Part shown: positions 22,003 to 33,990 of the stretch, one piece after another | Layout: each line of letters begins with the position of its first letter | How positions within the stretch are numbered: position 1 is the stretch's first letter | NCBI GenBank assembly: GCA_026122225.1 | Contig: JANEZZ010002357.1 | Coordinates: forward strand, 434,001 to 498,000 | From: Heloderma charlesbogerti | Lineage: Eukaryota > Chordata > Lepidosauria > Squamata > Helodermatidae | Direction of reading: 5' to 3' | DNA length: 64,000 nt | Program-made: the position numbers and the translations under genes | The notes under the pieces: model-generated | Seen by the model: the letters and a program-made list of their open reading frames with translations, nothing else | Told to the model about the DNA's origin: nothing | The model's database searches: none

Positions 22003-22376
22003 TAGCCTTGAGAAGAGAAAGACTGAGGGGAGATATAATAGCGCTCCTCAAGTACTTGAAAGGTTGTCACAGAGCGGAAGGCCAGCATCTCTTCTCAATC
22101 CTCCCAGAGTGCAGGACACGGAATAATGGGCTCAAGTGACAGGAAGCCAGATTCTGGCTGAACATCAGGAAAAACTTCCTGACTGTTGGAGCGACACGGC
22201 AATGGAACCAATGACCTAGGGAGGTGGTGGGCTCTCCCACACTGGAGGCATTCAAGACGAGGCTGGACAGCCACCTGTCAGGGATGTTTCACTTAGATTC
22301 CTACATTGAGCAGGGGGTTGGACTCGATGGTCTTATAGGCCCCTTCCAACCCTACTATTCTATGATTCTATTATTC
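22003..22376 (+). mobile_element. CR1 LINE 3' end
   Basis: Carries the CR1 C-terminal coding block (GAGAAGAGAAAGACTGAGGGG and onward, ACATCAGGAAAAACTTCCTG) and the characteristic terminus TCCAACCCTACTATTC followed by the ATTCTATG-type 8-bp microsatellite tail. Sense orientation, 5'-truncated. Confidence 0.88.
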
Positions 22377-23249
22377 TTCCCATATGTTCCATGCACGTAT
22401 TTTTCAGTGGCCCATCCCACAAAATGGAATAGAACAAACTCCCAAGTAAACATCTGTAGAACAGTGGCCTTAAAGGCATATTCCACCAGCAACTTTCTGT
22501 AGTCTTGATTTGATGCTTCGGTACTAACTGAAAGTATGGGAAGCCAGCAAAGTGTATACTTTTAAACAGCAAATACCTTTGGGGAAGTAATTTATAGTGT
22601 TGCTATAAAACTACACTCCATTTATCCCAAGGACAGGAGGATTAGTCATGAAGATCAATAGTGATTCCTTCTTTTATGTGTACAATGATAATGCAGCAAC
22701 ATATCTATGCAAAAATATACCCTGTGAGTTTTCCTTTGGTAGAGTATGGATTCTTGCTAGAAGCCCATTGAATACAGCTCACCAAACAAGCCAATCACAC
22801 CTACTTGTAAGTTCTGGAAGGTCTTTTTTCCTCCCATGAAATTTTAGTGATGTTGTTTCATTATGATGTGTGTTCTTCTTTCTGGAAGGCCTTGACTGCA
22901 CATCTACCTGTCAATATTCCAGGAATACAGGCAGCTGGAAAGGTGGGCAAGTTCTAAACTCCAGAGAAATAAGCTGTGGAATGAATTATTCCACCATCAA
23001 TGCTGACAGAGCTGCTGACACCCCTATACCACCTTCACTTTCCAGCAGCCAGTCAGGGGACAGGACATCATGACCCATGATGCACAAAGAACAGGTTTGT
23101 CCGTCCCTGCACTACTGTTCCCGAGTGGCATTGCAAAAAGGCACCCATGCCAACACATTACAAGGCAATTTAAGCTACCTTTTAAAAATAAAAAGCAGCC
23201 TTTTAATCTTCCAATCATTTGCAGAGGAAGCTCATAATTTTTTAAAAAA
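22377..23249. other. No gene seen; includes a second copy of an unnamed repeat
   Basis: 22485-22620 resembles 20585-20690 (shared GAAAGT-TG-GAAGCCAGCAAAGT). The rest is plain. Confidence 0.45.
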
Positions 23250-23960
23250 TCTGCTGCGTGTTTTATTTTTAATGGAATATTTAAAGCTTCATTTTAAAAC
23301 CATCCTTTCCCATGTTTTAGTTGCTTTGATATTTATTTCTCTTCTAAAAACTATTTTAAACTACTGTTGTTTCTTTTAAACTCTTTTAGGGCGCAATCCT
23401 ATCAGGATAGGTGGCCGCCTCTGAACTCGGAGGTGACCACCTATCCAATGCAGGGCAGGAGCAGCGTGGAGGGGATCTTCCCCTCCACGCTTCAGCTGCC
23501 CTGCATTTGCAGCTAGACAGTAGATTTTGGCTGTCTAGCTGCAAGATGTCAGAGCGGGGAGGGGGGGCGGATGCTGCACACCGCATAGGAAGCGTCAGAA
23601 AGGCACTTCTGCCCTCTCCGCCCTGGCCTGCCCCCAGGAACGCCCTGTTTTCGCTGCTCCACGCTGCTCCTACGAGTGCGGAGCGCAGGGCCATTCCGCA
23701 CTGCCTACGAGGCAGTGCGGGAGGGGGTGGAGGTCAGTTCTCAGGGAACTGACCTCAGAATGCAGGCTATGAGGTCCATCTAGCCACTGACTAGTGTCCA
23801 TATGATTGCGCCCTTAATGTGTTTTATTATTGATTTTCTTACACTTGTTTTTATTATGCATGTCGTCCTGAGAGCTCCAGCTATACGACGATTCATAAAC
23901 TGAATTATTGAATAATAATTCAATTCAATAATAATTGAATTATTATTGTTATTATTGGCT
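23250..23960 (+). mobile_element. L2 3' tail split by a Harbinger-like MITE
   Basis: T-rich 3' UTR-like sequence (TGCGTGTTTTATTTTTAATGG and onward) runs to 23388 and resumes at 23814 (GTGTTTTATTATTG), ending near 23960 in an AATAATAATTCAATT-type AT-rich inverted repeat. The interruption is the 425-bp MITE 23389-23813. Confidence 0.6.
23389..23813. mobile_element. Harbinger-like MITE inserted in an L2 tail
   Basis: Terminal repeats GGGCGCAATCCTAT and (reverse) GGGCGCAATCATAT, flanked by TTA on both sides (23386-23388, 23814-23816). GC-rich 425-bp interior with AGCTAGACAG and CTGTCTAGCTGC in an inner inverted repeat. No coding frame is supported. Confidence 0.75.
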
Positions 23961-24852
23961 GAAATAAGATTTGGATAGAGAGGGTTCGCACATTGCTAGC
24001 TTCTTCTATATCTGTGTCTATTATGAGGAGTTCTTTCTGCTAAAAGGAAGCATAACAGCCATGCTGCTGCAATCCAACACTATTTACAAATGGTCGTTTT
24101 CTCCATTCCTCATGATTTTTCAGTGCTTGACAAAGCTTTTATTTCATTACTTTTTTCCTGAAGCCAGAATTAAACTTACAACGTGAAGATGTGCAAATAT
24201 GTGTCTGTACACACGTTTTCTGCATTATTGAGAAGTATCTCAGTCCTCCGTTTCGATGAAACAGATGTGAAGAGCTGTGACCATGTTGGTCCCAGAGAAC
24301 AAGAAATATGAAATAGGCATACCAATATCCTTTACTGAACCAAATTCTACTGGATGAGAGTACAGAAATCTCCTAATTTGACATAATTCTTAAGTAGGAA
24401 AAATGAAATGCTTAATTCATGCATAATTCTTAGCTATGAAAGTGTCAGTGTCAATATCTAATATAAACCATGGGCTTACATTTAAATTGCAAGCTTATTA
24501 CTGGAAATAGGAGAGGGGGAAGGACACCTAAGAAGATGGATAATGCATTTTGAGTTATTTTTATTTGCATTCTGGGGCTGTAGGAGATTGTAAGAAGGCC
24601 TCACTCACCCATTATATGATCGTGGATGGGGGAGGTGACCTGGCATGCATCACAGAGACTTGGGTGGGTGAGCTGGATGGTGTAGACATGTCCCAGCTTT
24701 GCCAGCATGGTCACTCGGTGCAGCACTAACCCAGGCTGGTGGGCCAGGGAATCACCATGATCCATACAAGTTCAATCTCACCCCCCAGGAAACCCCTCCA
24801 CCCTGGGATAGGCTGTGAGGGCCTGTACCTTGTGTTGGGCCAAAGAGACAGA

Positions 24853-25090
24853 TTTTTTTTTTTAATTACATTTATATCCCACCTTTTTTTTCCTCCTTAA
24901 GGAACCCAAGGCAGCGTACGTAATCTTCCTCCTCTCCATTTTAGCCTCACAACAACAACCCTGTGAGGTGGGTCGGGCTGATAGTCTATGACTGGCCCAA
25001 AGGCACTCAGTGAGCATCCATGGCTGAGTGGGGACTAGACCTGGATCTCCCAACTCCCAGTCCAACACTCTCGCCACTACACCACACTGG
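24853..25090 (-). mobile_element. MIR/CORE-like SINE inside an L2
   Basis: Antisense copy: poly-T, ATTTATATCCCACC, AACAACCCTGTGAGGTGGG, then CACTACACCACACTGG. It separates two parts of the L2 endonuclease region, so it inserted after the L2. Confidence 0.78.
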
Positions 25091-26268
25091 GGATACTATT
25101 GGTGTATTGCCCACCCTGCTAACCAATGGATTCCCTGACTGAGCTGGCTGAAGTGGTCTCATATGTCGAGTTGGAAAACCTTAGGACTCTGCCCTAGGAG
25201 ATTTCAACATCCATGCTGACGCTGCCTTAACAGGACCAGCTCAGGACTTCATGTCCTCCATGACAACCATGGGGCTGCCTCAGTTTGTCACAGGCCCAAT
25301 GCATAGGGCAGGGTATACCCTTGACCTGGCCTTTGCCTCTGGGCATGAGGGGGGTGGTCTGGATGGGGAGGGGAGTGAAAATTACCCCACTGTCATGGTC
25401 AGACCACTTCCTGGTGAAATATGGTCTCATGCTGCCAATCCTTCGCTGCAGGAATGGGGGACCCATTAAGATCATCTTCCTCTGGAGACTTATGGAGTCC
25501 AAGTGATTCCTGAATGCCCTGGGGGATTCTGCAGTAACCAGAGCCGGAGATTCTGTTGAGGCCCTTGTTGTACTATGGAATGGCAAAATGCGACAGCCAT
25601 TGACACATGGCCTGAGTGCCCTCTTTGGCACTGTGGAGCTCAGAAGGCTCCCTGGTTTACTGGGGTCAGAAGATGGCTGGAGCGTAAGTGGCATAAGACT
25701 CATCATGAAGGGGATCGAGCATGCATAACAGCCTCTAATCACACCTACTGCGTGGCAGCGAAAAAAATCTAACTTTGCCACGTCCATCACATCCTCAAAC
25801 AGCCATCCAGCTGAGCTTTTTTGAGTGGTTCAGGGGTTGTTTACATCAAACCCAGTGAATCCAATACGGGAACCCTTGGAGGCCCGCTGTGATGAGTTTG
25901 CAAGACCTTCATGCTGACTTGAATACACCACTATTGATACAGTGTCGGCTGAGGTATCCAGTGCATTGTCTAATCCTGCTTAGTGGGATCACTTCCAGTT
26001 TTTGGAGCCTGAGGATGTGGACAAGATGCTTGCATCCATATGACCCACCACATGCTTTCTCAACTCTTGCCCATCATGGCTTATTCAAGCTAGCTGCGGG
26101 GGGCTGACCAAATGGATCAGGGGACTGGCGAATGCATCATTGCGTGATGGTGTGGTTCCTACTGCCTTGAAGGAGGCAGTGGTGTGACCACTCCTGAAAA
26201 AACCCTCCCTTAATCCAGAGATCTATACTAACTATCATCCAGTTGCAAACACCCTGTTCCTGAATAAG

Positions 26269-26997
26269 GTGCTTGAGAGAGTGGTGGTGTCTCAGCTGCA
26301 GATGTTCTTGAATGAAACGGATTATTTAGATACATTCCAGTCTGGATTCAGGCCCGGTTCCTTGGCCACCCTGATGGATGACCTTCTTTGGGAGAGGGAC
26401 AGGGGGAGTGCAACCCTGTTAGTTCTTCTAGATCTCTCAGTGGCTTTTGATACCATTGACCATGGTATCCTCCTGGACAGGCTCCATGAGGTGGGAGTTG
26501 GAGGAACTGTTCTACAGTGGTTTGACCTATACTTGTGGGGTCGGTTCCAGAGAATAGCATTGGCTGACTACACCTCTGGCCCATGGCAGCTGAACTGTGG
26601 GGTGTCACAGAGCACCATTCTGTCCCCAATGTTATTTAATATCTATATGAAGCCATTGGGAGTGGTCATCAGGAGATTTGGGGCAAGGTGTCACCAGTAT
26701 GCTGATGACACCCAGCTCTATTTCTCTGTGACATCTGGTTTGGAAGAGGCCATGCATGTTCTGAACTGGTGCCTGGCTGCAATTATGGCTTGGATGAGGG
26801 ACAATAAACTGAGGCTGAATCCCAATAAGATGGACCCTATGGCCTGGGAGTTCCCAGGTCCAGGGATTGGGGTGTTTGCCTGTTCTGGATTGGGTTGCAC
26901 TCTTTCTGAAGGAGCAGTCTGTAGTTTCAGAGTGCTCCTGGATCCATCTTTGTCACTGGAGGACCAGGTGGCCTTGGTGGCCCAGAGCACCCATTAG
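26269..26997 (+). pseudogene. L2-type reverse transcriptase fragment
   Basis: A 242-codon open stretch covering the RT palm: FQSGFRPGS near residue 23, LLDLSVAFDTIDHGIL (first catalytic Asp near 55), SPMLFNIYMKPLG near 120, and catalytic YADDTQLY at 144-151. Neighbouring parts of the same protein lie in other frames, so no full ORF2 exists. YADDTQLY and the NIYMKPLG block favour the L2/CR1 branch rather than Bov-B. Confidence 0.82.
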
Positions 26998-27237
26998 CAA
27001 CTTTGGTTGGTACCCTAACTATACCCATTCCTGCAAAGCGATAGCCTAGCCATGGTGATCCATGCACTGGTAACCTCACAATTAGACTACTGCAATGTGT
27101 TCTATGTGGGGCTGCTGTGGTGCATGGATCAGAAGCTGCAGCTAGTACAGAATGCAGCAGCTAGGGTACTCACTGGGATGCCTAGCTATGCTCACATAAC
27201 ACCTGTGTTAAAAGAACTGTGCTGGCTTTAATCCTTT

Positions 27238-27683
27238 TGCAACTTAATGACTCTTTCAGATGCTAATCACCAGCGACTAAGCAAGGAACAGCAGAATGGC
27301 CTATGCACCGAGTAGGCAGTTGATTCCCGTTTGAAGGAGAGTCACTTAAAGGCCCTGAACTTATGGGCTAGGGAGAGATCCTCCCTCTTTCCCTTGGGTC
27401 CACGGGAAGCGGCCATTGCTTGCGCGCCAAATGGGAGCTATGCCTCCTTTCTGCACCCTCCATCGCTCGTTGCTCCCTGCGTCTGCATTGAGCATCTAGC
27501 AAGCCCCCCTCCAGCACTCTCTCACTGCCAGGGTCACTATCTATCCCAGGAATGCCAGCAGGAGGAATCTCTGCCAGCTGCTGTGCCTGTGAGGGATGAG
27601 CTGGCTCCTCTCCCACGGATTGCTGATCCTCCTCTGAATCAGAACTGCTCTGGGGCTCTCTCGGCTCAGTTTCCACCCTGACA
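27238..27683 (-). repeat. LTR-like repeat (TGTCAGG family) inserted in L2
   Basis: Minus-strand start TGTCAGGGTGGAAACTGAGC; homologous to 18513-18894. It splits the L2 between TGTGCTGGCTTTAATCC and GTTATTGTCATACAATGCC. The ends on plus are TG and CA. Confidence 0.55.
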
Positions 27684-28319
27684 GTTATTGTCATACAATG
27701 CCATAAACCACTTGGGACCAGGATACCTAGCAGACCGCCTTCCCTTGTATATACCCAGGCGACCTTTAAGATCATCAGCGGCAGCCTTGCTGGTCATTCC
27801 AAAATGAGTGGAACGTCATTATGCAGTACCTCAACAGTGGTCCTTCTCCGTAGTGGCACCCCCCTGTGGAAGACCCTCCCTGGTGCAGTCTGGGAGGCAG
27901 AAAACATGGCAACGTTTAAATAATCCTGAAAACACACTTGTTCACCCAGGCTTTCCCTGGGCTGAAATTAAATTAATCGTGCAGCTCCATTTAACTGCTC
28001 CTTGAATTGTTTTTTTTTTATTGCAATTGGAAGTGTTTCTAATGTTATCTTTTTAATATTGTATTTTAAAGTGATTTAATATTTATTGTGAATCGCTGAG
28101 GGATTTTATTATATTCAGTGGTATATAAGTGTCACAAATAGATAGATTGATTGATTTCTGGACAGTTTTTAAGAATTCTCCAGAACCACCACTTTAAAAT
28201 AAAAAGGAGGATTCTCACAAGCCCAACAAGGATGTTTGCCATTAACAGTGACTCCCCTTGCATCAGCTATAATTAAATAGGGGACTGGGATCATCAGGGA
28301 ACTCTGGAAGCAGCCAAAA

Positions 28320-28690
28320 TAGGAAAGGGAGGTGAATAACCAGGCCCCATCATGGCTTTTAAGAAGGCCCTGAAAATGTACTACTTTACTCCGGCCTTCC
28401 CCTGATTATGTCTTATTGGACTGGGTTGTGGCTGCAGTTGCCTCTTGTAAGTTTCATTTCATGCTGGTGTTTGATGTTCTTTAGCATGTTTGCTGCTATT
28501 GCTGTTTTTATTCCTGTGTGTTGATGCTTACTGTTTTTATTGTGTTTTTACCATTTTTAATATTGCATCAGTATTATGTGCTTTAGTGTTGCATGCTGCC
28601 TTGGAAGGGCTCCTGCCCTGAAAGGCAGCCAAGAAATATTTTTAAATAAAGAAAGAAATTAAATAAATAAATAAACAAACACACACACAC
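28320..28690 (+). mobile_element. L2-like LINE 3' end with AAAT/CA tail
   Basis: 3' UTR-like sequence ending GCATGCTGCCTTGGAAGGGC, then (AAAT)n and a short (CA)n tract near 28679-28696. Confidence 0.6.
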
Positions 28691-29500
28691 ACACACTCTG
28701 GAGCAGAAAAAAGACAACATTAAAGTAAACAACAAGCAAGCACATGTAATAGACTCAGTCCTTTAACACTCTGTAAGGAAAAATGAAGCACATGTCCCAA
28801 CAGCAAAATCTGCCATGAGAAATCTATGGAATGACAAGGAGTAGAAAACCTGCAAGACCCTTTGCAGTCCAGATTTCTGAGCCTCTTTTAGAGAATATGC
28901 CTGAACAGAGTAGCACTAGTCCCCAGGAAAGGACCACGCAGAGACATTTCTGAGAAATGCTGTCAACCTGCTGGTAAATCTGACAAGCTTGATTAATGGT
29001 CTGGAGCACGGTGACTAAGAAGAAAAAAAAACATCACTACATATGTCCAAGAAACTAAAATTTGAAAAATCAAGGAGTTACACCCAATATCATACTATTT
29101 TCACTTTACAACAAAAAAAGTCTTCATTGGTTTCTTCAGTTTCATCCAGCAATTCGTCAGACATTAGGACTGCTTGAGGACACAACAGATGCGGAAACCC
29201 TTATCTTCAGTAGCTGGATTGGGTGTTCCTATATATTCCTGACTCACTATCAGAACCATGAAATCCCAGGCCTGCTCAGAATTTTTGATATTATGTGTCT
29301 GTCATCAAATCAAGCTTGGATGTTTGTGTATATGCATGTGAATGGAGTTATGTTATTATTTTTACCTACATATAGAAGTATGCTCCCCCAGAATTTACAA
29401 AAATGCAACATCAGAAATGGCCCTGAAAGCCACAAATTAAATATGAACTTAACAAGAGCCATGATTGATCAGACCAAGGATCCATCCACAGTGTGGGAGA
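28691..29500. other. No gene seen
   Basis: Unremarkable AT-rich sequence. Confidence 0.6.
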
Positions 29501-29695
29501 GGTTGAAGCTCAGTTGGTAGAGTCCCTGCTTTGCATGCAGAGGGTCACAGGTTCGATCCCCGGCATCTCCAGGTAGGGCTGGGAAAACTCCTTTCCAAAA
29601 CCCTGGAAAGCTGCTGCTTCAGTCAGTGTCCATGCCACTGAGCTAGATGGATGTTCTGACTCAGTATAAGGCAGCTTCCTATGTTCCTATGTTCC
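29501..29695 (+). mobile_element. tRNA-derived SINE
   Basis: The head has a pol III A box (AGCTCAGTTGGTAGAG) and B box (GGTTCGATCCC), followed by a tRNA-unrelated body (CTCCAGGTAGGGCTGGG, GAGCTAGATGGATG) and a CCTATGTT repeat tail. It is not a tRNA gene: there is no acceptor-stem closure and the body continues for another 120 bp. Confidence 0.8.
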
Positions 29696-30090
29696 ATCTA
29701 GTCCAGCAATCTGTTCCCACAATGGCCATCCACTTTCTCCACACCATGCATAATTTTGTACACCAATTATAATGTCCCCCTTTACTCATCTTTTTTCTAA
29801 GCTAAACAGTCCCAGACGTTGTAACCTCTCATCCTAGGGGAGTTGCTCCAGCCCCTTGATCATTTCCATTGCCCCTTTCTACACCTTTTCCAACTCTATG
29901 ATATCCTTTTAGAGGAACATTAACCAGAACTATATGCAGTATTCTGAGGGTGGCTGTACCCTAGATACTGGCAATTTAATTTTCAATTCCTTTCCTAATT
30001 ATGCTCAATATGCAATTTGCATTCTTCACAGCTGCTGCACACCAGGTAGACATTTTCATCCAGCTGTCCACCACAACCCCAAGATCCTAT
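29696..30090 (-). mobile_element. CR1-related LINE fragment, antisense
   Basis: Contains CATCTAGTCCAGCAATCTG (3' end on minus) and then GTAACCTCTCATCCTAGGGG through CACACCAGGTAGACATTTTC, a block typical of antisense CR1 copies. An internal junction near 29745 suggests a deletion. Confidence 0.65.
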
Positions 30091-30459
30091 CTTGGTCAGT
30101 TGGATCCTATCTTTCTTGCTAGCTTGGATCCTATCAGCGCATATGTGAAGTTGGGACTTCTTGCCCCATAAATAATAAATACATAATCAATGTGCAGGAA
30201 ATGGGGGGAGGGATGTAGCAGACCCTGTTTAAAGTTCTGGTTCAGATTTGGGGCATGTAAATAGAGCATACCTCCATTGGAAGAAGACTTAAAATCCTCC
30301 CCATAATATATCACAAACATATATTACTCATCTTTCATTCAAGCATAAAGCTTTAGATTTTGATAACCTTCTCCTCCATTTACAAACCCTCGGTGATCTC
30401 TCATTCTGCTTATGGTTATATAGATCATATGGTGTTACCGAAAGTCTGGTGAATGCGTT

Positions 30460-30484
30460 TCTCTCTCTCTCTCTCTCTCTCTCC
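30460..30484 (+). repeat. (CT)n microsatellite
   Basis: Uninterrupted CT dinucleotides for about 24 bp. Confidence 0.95.
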
Positions 30485-30762
30485 AGAAGACTCACTTCTA
30501 ATATACACTTCGAATGCTTTTAATCAATCCTTTTATGAAGTTAAAGAAATTTTCCGCTACTGAACTCCAGTAGAGCAAAGAGAAATTTTACTGTTTGCCA
30601 GTAGGCAGATCAAATGAAAGAAATGCAAAATAATGACTTTCAAATTAAATTAGGGCTTTCTCAGGTTGGAAAGGCACATTTTGCATTTTCAGGAACGCTG
30701 AGAGCAAACTTGCAATGCTAGATGCACGGTAGTCTGTCACTACTTAACAAAAGACCATAAGA

Positions 30763-30864
30763 CTGCCTTCTCTAACTTGGCCCCTTCCAGATATGTTGAA
30801 CTACAAATCACTGGGGATGATGGGATTTGCAGTCCAACACATCTGGAGGGCACCAGATTGCGGA
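30763..30864. repeat. Palindromic CCCCAACCTGG foldback repeat (diverged)
   Basis: CTGCCTTCTCTAACTTGG through GCAGTCCAACACATCTGG and GGGCACCAGATTGCGG. Abuts the 3' end of the antisense CR1. Confidence 0.6.
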
Positions 30865-30866
30865 AC

Positions 30867-31965
30867 GTAAGAACATAAGAGCAGCTCTGCTAGATCAGAC
30901 CAAGGTCCATCTAGTCCAGCATTCTGTTCACAGTGGCTAACCAGCAGCTTGTAGCAAACCCACAAGCAGGACATGACTCCAATAGTACCCTCCTGGTTGT
31001 GTTCCCCAGCAACTGGTGTACATAGGGATACTGCCTCTGATACTGGAGGTAGCATATAGCCATCAGGACTAGTAGCCATTGATAGCATTTTATGAACTAC
31101 TTGGTTCCAATACAGATCCTTGTGGGACCTCTCTGTAAGCCAGGTCTCGGATAGCCGGCTCAGGTCGACTCAGCCCTCCATCCTTCCGAGGTCAGTAAAA
31201 TGAGTACCCAGCTTGCTGGGGGAAAGGTAGTCACGACTGGGGAAGGCAATGGCAAACCACCCCACTATAGTCTGACATGAAAATGCCAGCGCAAGCGGCG
31301 TCCCTCTAGGGGTCAGTAATGACCCGGTGCTTGCACAGGAGGAACCTTTCCTTTCCTTTTTTCCTATCCTCTGCTTTCTGTTCTTTAACCAATTACTGAT
31401 CCATAAGAGGATCTCTCTTCTTATTCCATGACTGCTAAGTTTGCTCAGGAGTCTTGGATGAGGGACTCTGTCAAAAGTCTTTTGGATGTCCAAGTAAACA
31501 ATGTCTGGCAGATCACTCTTGTCCACATGTATCAAAGAACTCTAAAACTTTCAAAGATTTCTAAATGGGAAGTGAGGCAGGACTTTTCTTTGTGGAAGCT
31601 ACGTTGATTCTTTCTCACCAGGGTTTGTCCTTCTATATGCTTACTAATTTTATCTTTAATAATGCTTTCAACCAATTTACCCAGAACAGACATCAAGCTA
31701 ATCGGTCTTTAATTTCCTGGAAGCTCCCTGAATCCCTTAAAAAAAAAAAGTTATTACATTGGGCATTCTGTAGTCTTCTGATACAGAGGCTGATGTGAGG
31801 GGATATGTTACATTTTTGTTGTTGTTAGAAGATCAGAAATTTCCCATTTGAGTTATTGAGTTTAAGAACTGCAGAATAGATACCTTTTGCACCTGCTGGT
31901 TTAGCTTTCAATTTGTCAATAAGGTCAAGAACTTCATCTTTGGTCATAAGGCTGCCATAGGAGTA
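30867..31965 (-). mobile_element. CR1-type LINE, antisense, carrying a SINE insertion
   Basis: The 3' end is at 30867 (TAAGAACATAAGAGCAGC). The minus strand encodes an RT fragment (DIVYLDIQKTFDRVPHPRLL near 31440-31500) that matches the CR1 first catalytic Asp region. It is interrupted by the SINE at 31141-31360 and fades near 31965. Confidence 0.75.
31141..31360 (+). mobile_element. SINE, Sauria-type
   Basis: Contains CCATCCTTCCGAGGTCAGTA, ATGAGTACCCAGCTTGCTGG, AAGGCAATGGCAAACCACCC and the terminus CCGGTGCTTGCACAGGAGG with a CCTTT-rich tail. These blocks are typical of squamate Sauria SINEs, whose 3' end resembles a Bov-B LINE. It sits inside an antisense CR1 and is therefore younger than it. 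Confidence 0.7.
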
Positions 31966-33770
31966 AAGAGCTGGCAGTGACCACCTTCTATAGCTCTTTG
32001 CCTTCTAGATTTCTCTCTTCCTCCAGAAAACATATATAAGCAGGTAAAGAGGGGCTTTAGCAACAGGGAGGGGTATAACAAGAGCATTCATGGTGCCATA
32101 AACTACCTTCACTGGAGAGATTTTAGCATATGGTGGAGCACATCCAGGTGACCAACAAAATGCGATTTGTCTTCAATCAGAAAAAAACCCCAAACAAACA
32201 GGTCTGGCAATCCAACTTCTAAGGACCAAAGTAGGTATGATGTTAATTGCATGAATGAAGGCTTCCCTTTAAATGCAAATTGCAGCTTCAGAAAGGCAAT
32301 TATTGCCAGGACCATGGCAGGGAGAGAAAGAGTTAAACTTCCCCTTCTCACCCACCACCCATCCCACAGTCCCAAAGTGGCTCAGACTTCCCCAAGACTG
32401 CTGTTTACGTAATAAAAACATGCACATTGATTGCATTTGCACAATTAAGGTCACATCTAAATACAAGTATACATTGGATATCTTTGATGCATAGTGAAAG
32501 TCACTGAAAATGTGAAATTCATGTCCTTTTCATACTGTTTTCTGGCTTGTTCTCCTGCAATGCATACCTTGGCACACACCACTGCTTTGGGAAATGGTAT
32601 AAATATATAAAGCTGAGAATATGGGAAACCGTTTTTTATATAAAAAATGCTTCCTAGGAGCCTTATAACTTTCAGATTACCTAAGAAAAGCAATGACAAT
32701 GAAAGGACACATCACAATTCCAAATTTCTAATTTGGAGAAAGGACATCTATGCTGCCAGACTTATCTTCTGACTCTTCTCCCATTTCATTCCTCCTTGAC
32801 TTTCTCTAACCCTATAAATAACCGACTTGTAGCCAGGGCAGCCCTCCATCTATCAAGTGCCTGCAAAGTACGTTTGCATGTTCCCCCTGGTCTAACCTTG
32901 TCACTTCATCACATTAGCTCTTGTTTCCGTCTCTGACAATTTCCAGCCCTTGTACTGCAAAGCCAACAAGGCACTTGCTTCTGTAGCACAGCACTTTTAC
33001 AGCCAAAAAAGAAAAGAAAAAAAAGCAGCACCATGTATACCCTTACTATTGCTACATTATCCTTATCTAATTGCATGCACTTTGGCTGCGTCTGACATTT
33101 TCCAAATAGCAGATGCTTATTAGCTCTTCCTAGATAAAATAAAGCATGTATTTAGGGTGATTATCCATTCCCAGGTCTACTGACATGCTGTAACAAATGG
33201 GGAAACCCTTTGTCCACCCAGTGTGTGTGGAAACCAGGTGGCTTAGATGTATATGTATATAGTCTAACACTCTGCACTGAAAAAGCCCAGATTCTGCAAC
33301 CAGAAATACCAAATTATGTCATGAGAATAGGAGAAAAACATAAAAGTAATTGTTGACTATGACTGCAAAAATATGGGGAGCGGGGTATTGCAATGTAGAA
33401 CCTTGACATAGGGACAGAGGAATAGTAGGAATGGGAGAATCTGGGGCATAGGCAGTGGCAATACATTGATAGCCTCATTAGTCCATTCCCAACACTGTAG
33501 CCATTTCTTGAAGCTAAAATGTCAGGGAAATGTCCTAATGGTCTTGAAAATAAGTTAGGATTTTGATTGAACAATGCAGTTTTTACGGCCAAAGAAGATA
33601 CAAACAAGGCTGGAGCAATGCATCAGGACATGCTCTTTGTACATCCCAGGTTACTGAGAAGGCTACGCAACTCTTAATATCTTTGTCAAAATTTACTTAG
33701 TCACAACTTAGCCTTATTTATGCACTATCTGCAGCTGAATGAAACTGCCATTTCAGTGGGGACCAAACAG
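31966..33770. other. No gene seen
   Basis: AT-rich sequence; TAGGAATGGGAGAATCTGG near 33426 resembles a hAT terminus but no partner end was found. Confidence 0.5.
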
Positions 33771-33990
33771 GAACATAGGAAGCTGCCTTATGCGTCAGAT
33801 CATTGGTCCATCTTGTTGACACTGATTGGCAGAAGATTTCAGGTTCAATCTCTGGGCATGTCTAGGTAGGGCTGGAAAATTACCTGTCTGAAACTCTGGA
33901 GAGCCGCTGCCAGTTAGTGTCGACAAAACTGGCCTAGATAGGCCAATGGTCAGACTCAGCCTAAAGCAGCTTCCTATATTCCTAGCCCAT
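33771..33990. mobile_element. Inverted (foldback) pair of tRNA-derived SINE fragments
   Basis: 33771-33837 is the antisense tail (GGAACATAGGAAGCTGCC), then the sequence switches to sense (GGTTCAATCTCTGGGC) and runs to a second tail ending AGCAGCTTCCTATATTCC. The ends are therefore inverted repeats of each other. Confidence 0.7.

Larger units (their letters stand above)
24590..28145 (+). mobile_element. L2-type LINE, sense, with nested insertions
   Basis: Fragments in order: endonuclease start (24590-24852), endonuclease end with GDFNIHAD-like coding (25095-25500), linker, reverse transcriptase (about 26100-27000), C-terminal region to 27237, then 3' coding and UTR (27684-28145) ending in an AT-rich tail. 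It is split by an antisense SINE (24853-25090) and an LTR-like repeat (27238-27683). Multiple stops show it is old. Confidence 0.8.

Noticed and set aside
24250..24420. Another copy of the decayed hammerhead-bearing repeat
   Set aside because: CATGTTGGTCCCAGAGAACAAG resembles the repeat near 12150, but no ribozyme core could be placed.
18513..27683. A provirus bounded by two LTRs
   Set aside because: The two LTR-like copies share orientation but differ considerably, lie 8.3 kb apart, and enclose a hAT element, a CR1, an L2 and a Harbinger-like MITE rather than retroviral-type genes.
29501..29575. Possible tRNA gene
   Set aside because: A and B boxes are present, but the acceptor stem does not close and the sequence continues into a SINE body that recurs elsewhere in the window.
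31565..31798. A 77-codon frame on the plus strand
   Set aside because: It lies antisense to the CR1 reverse-transcriptase region and is a shadow of it.
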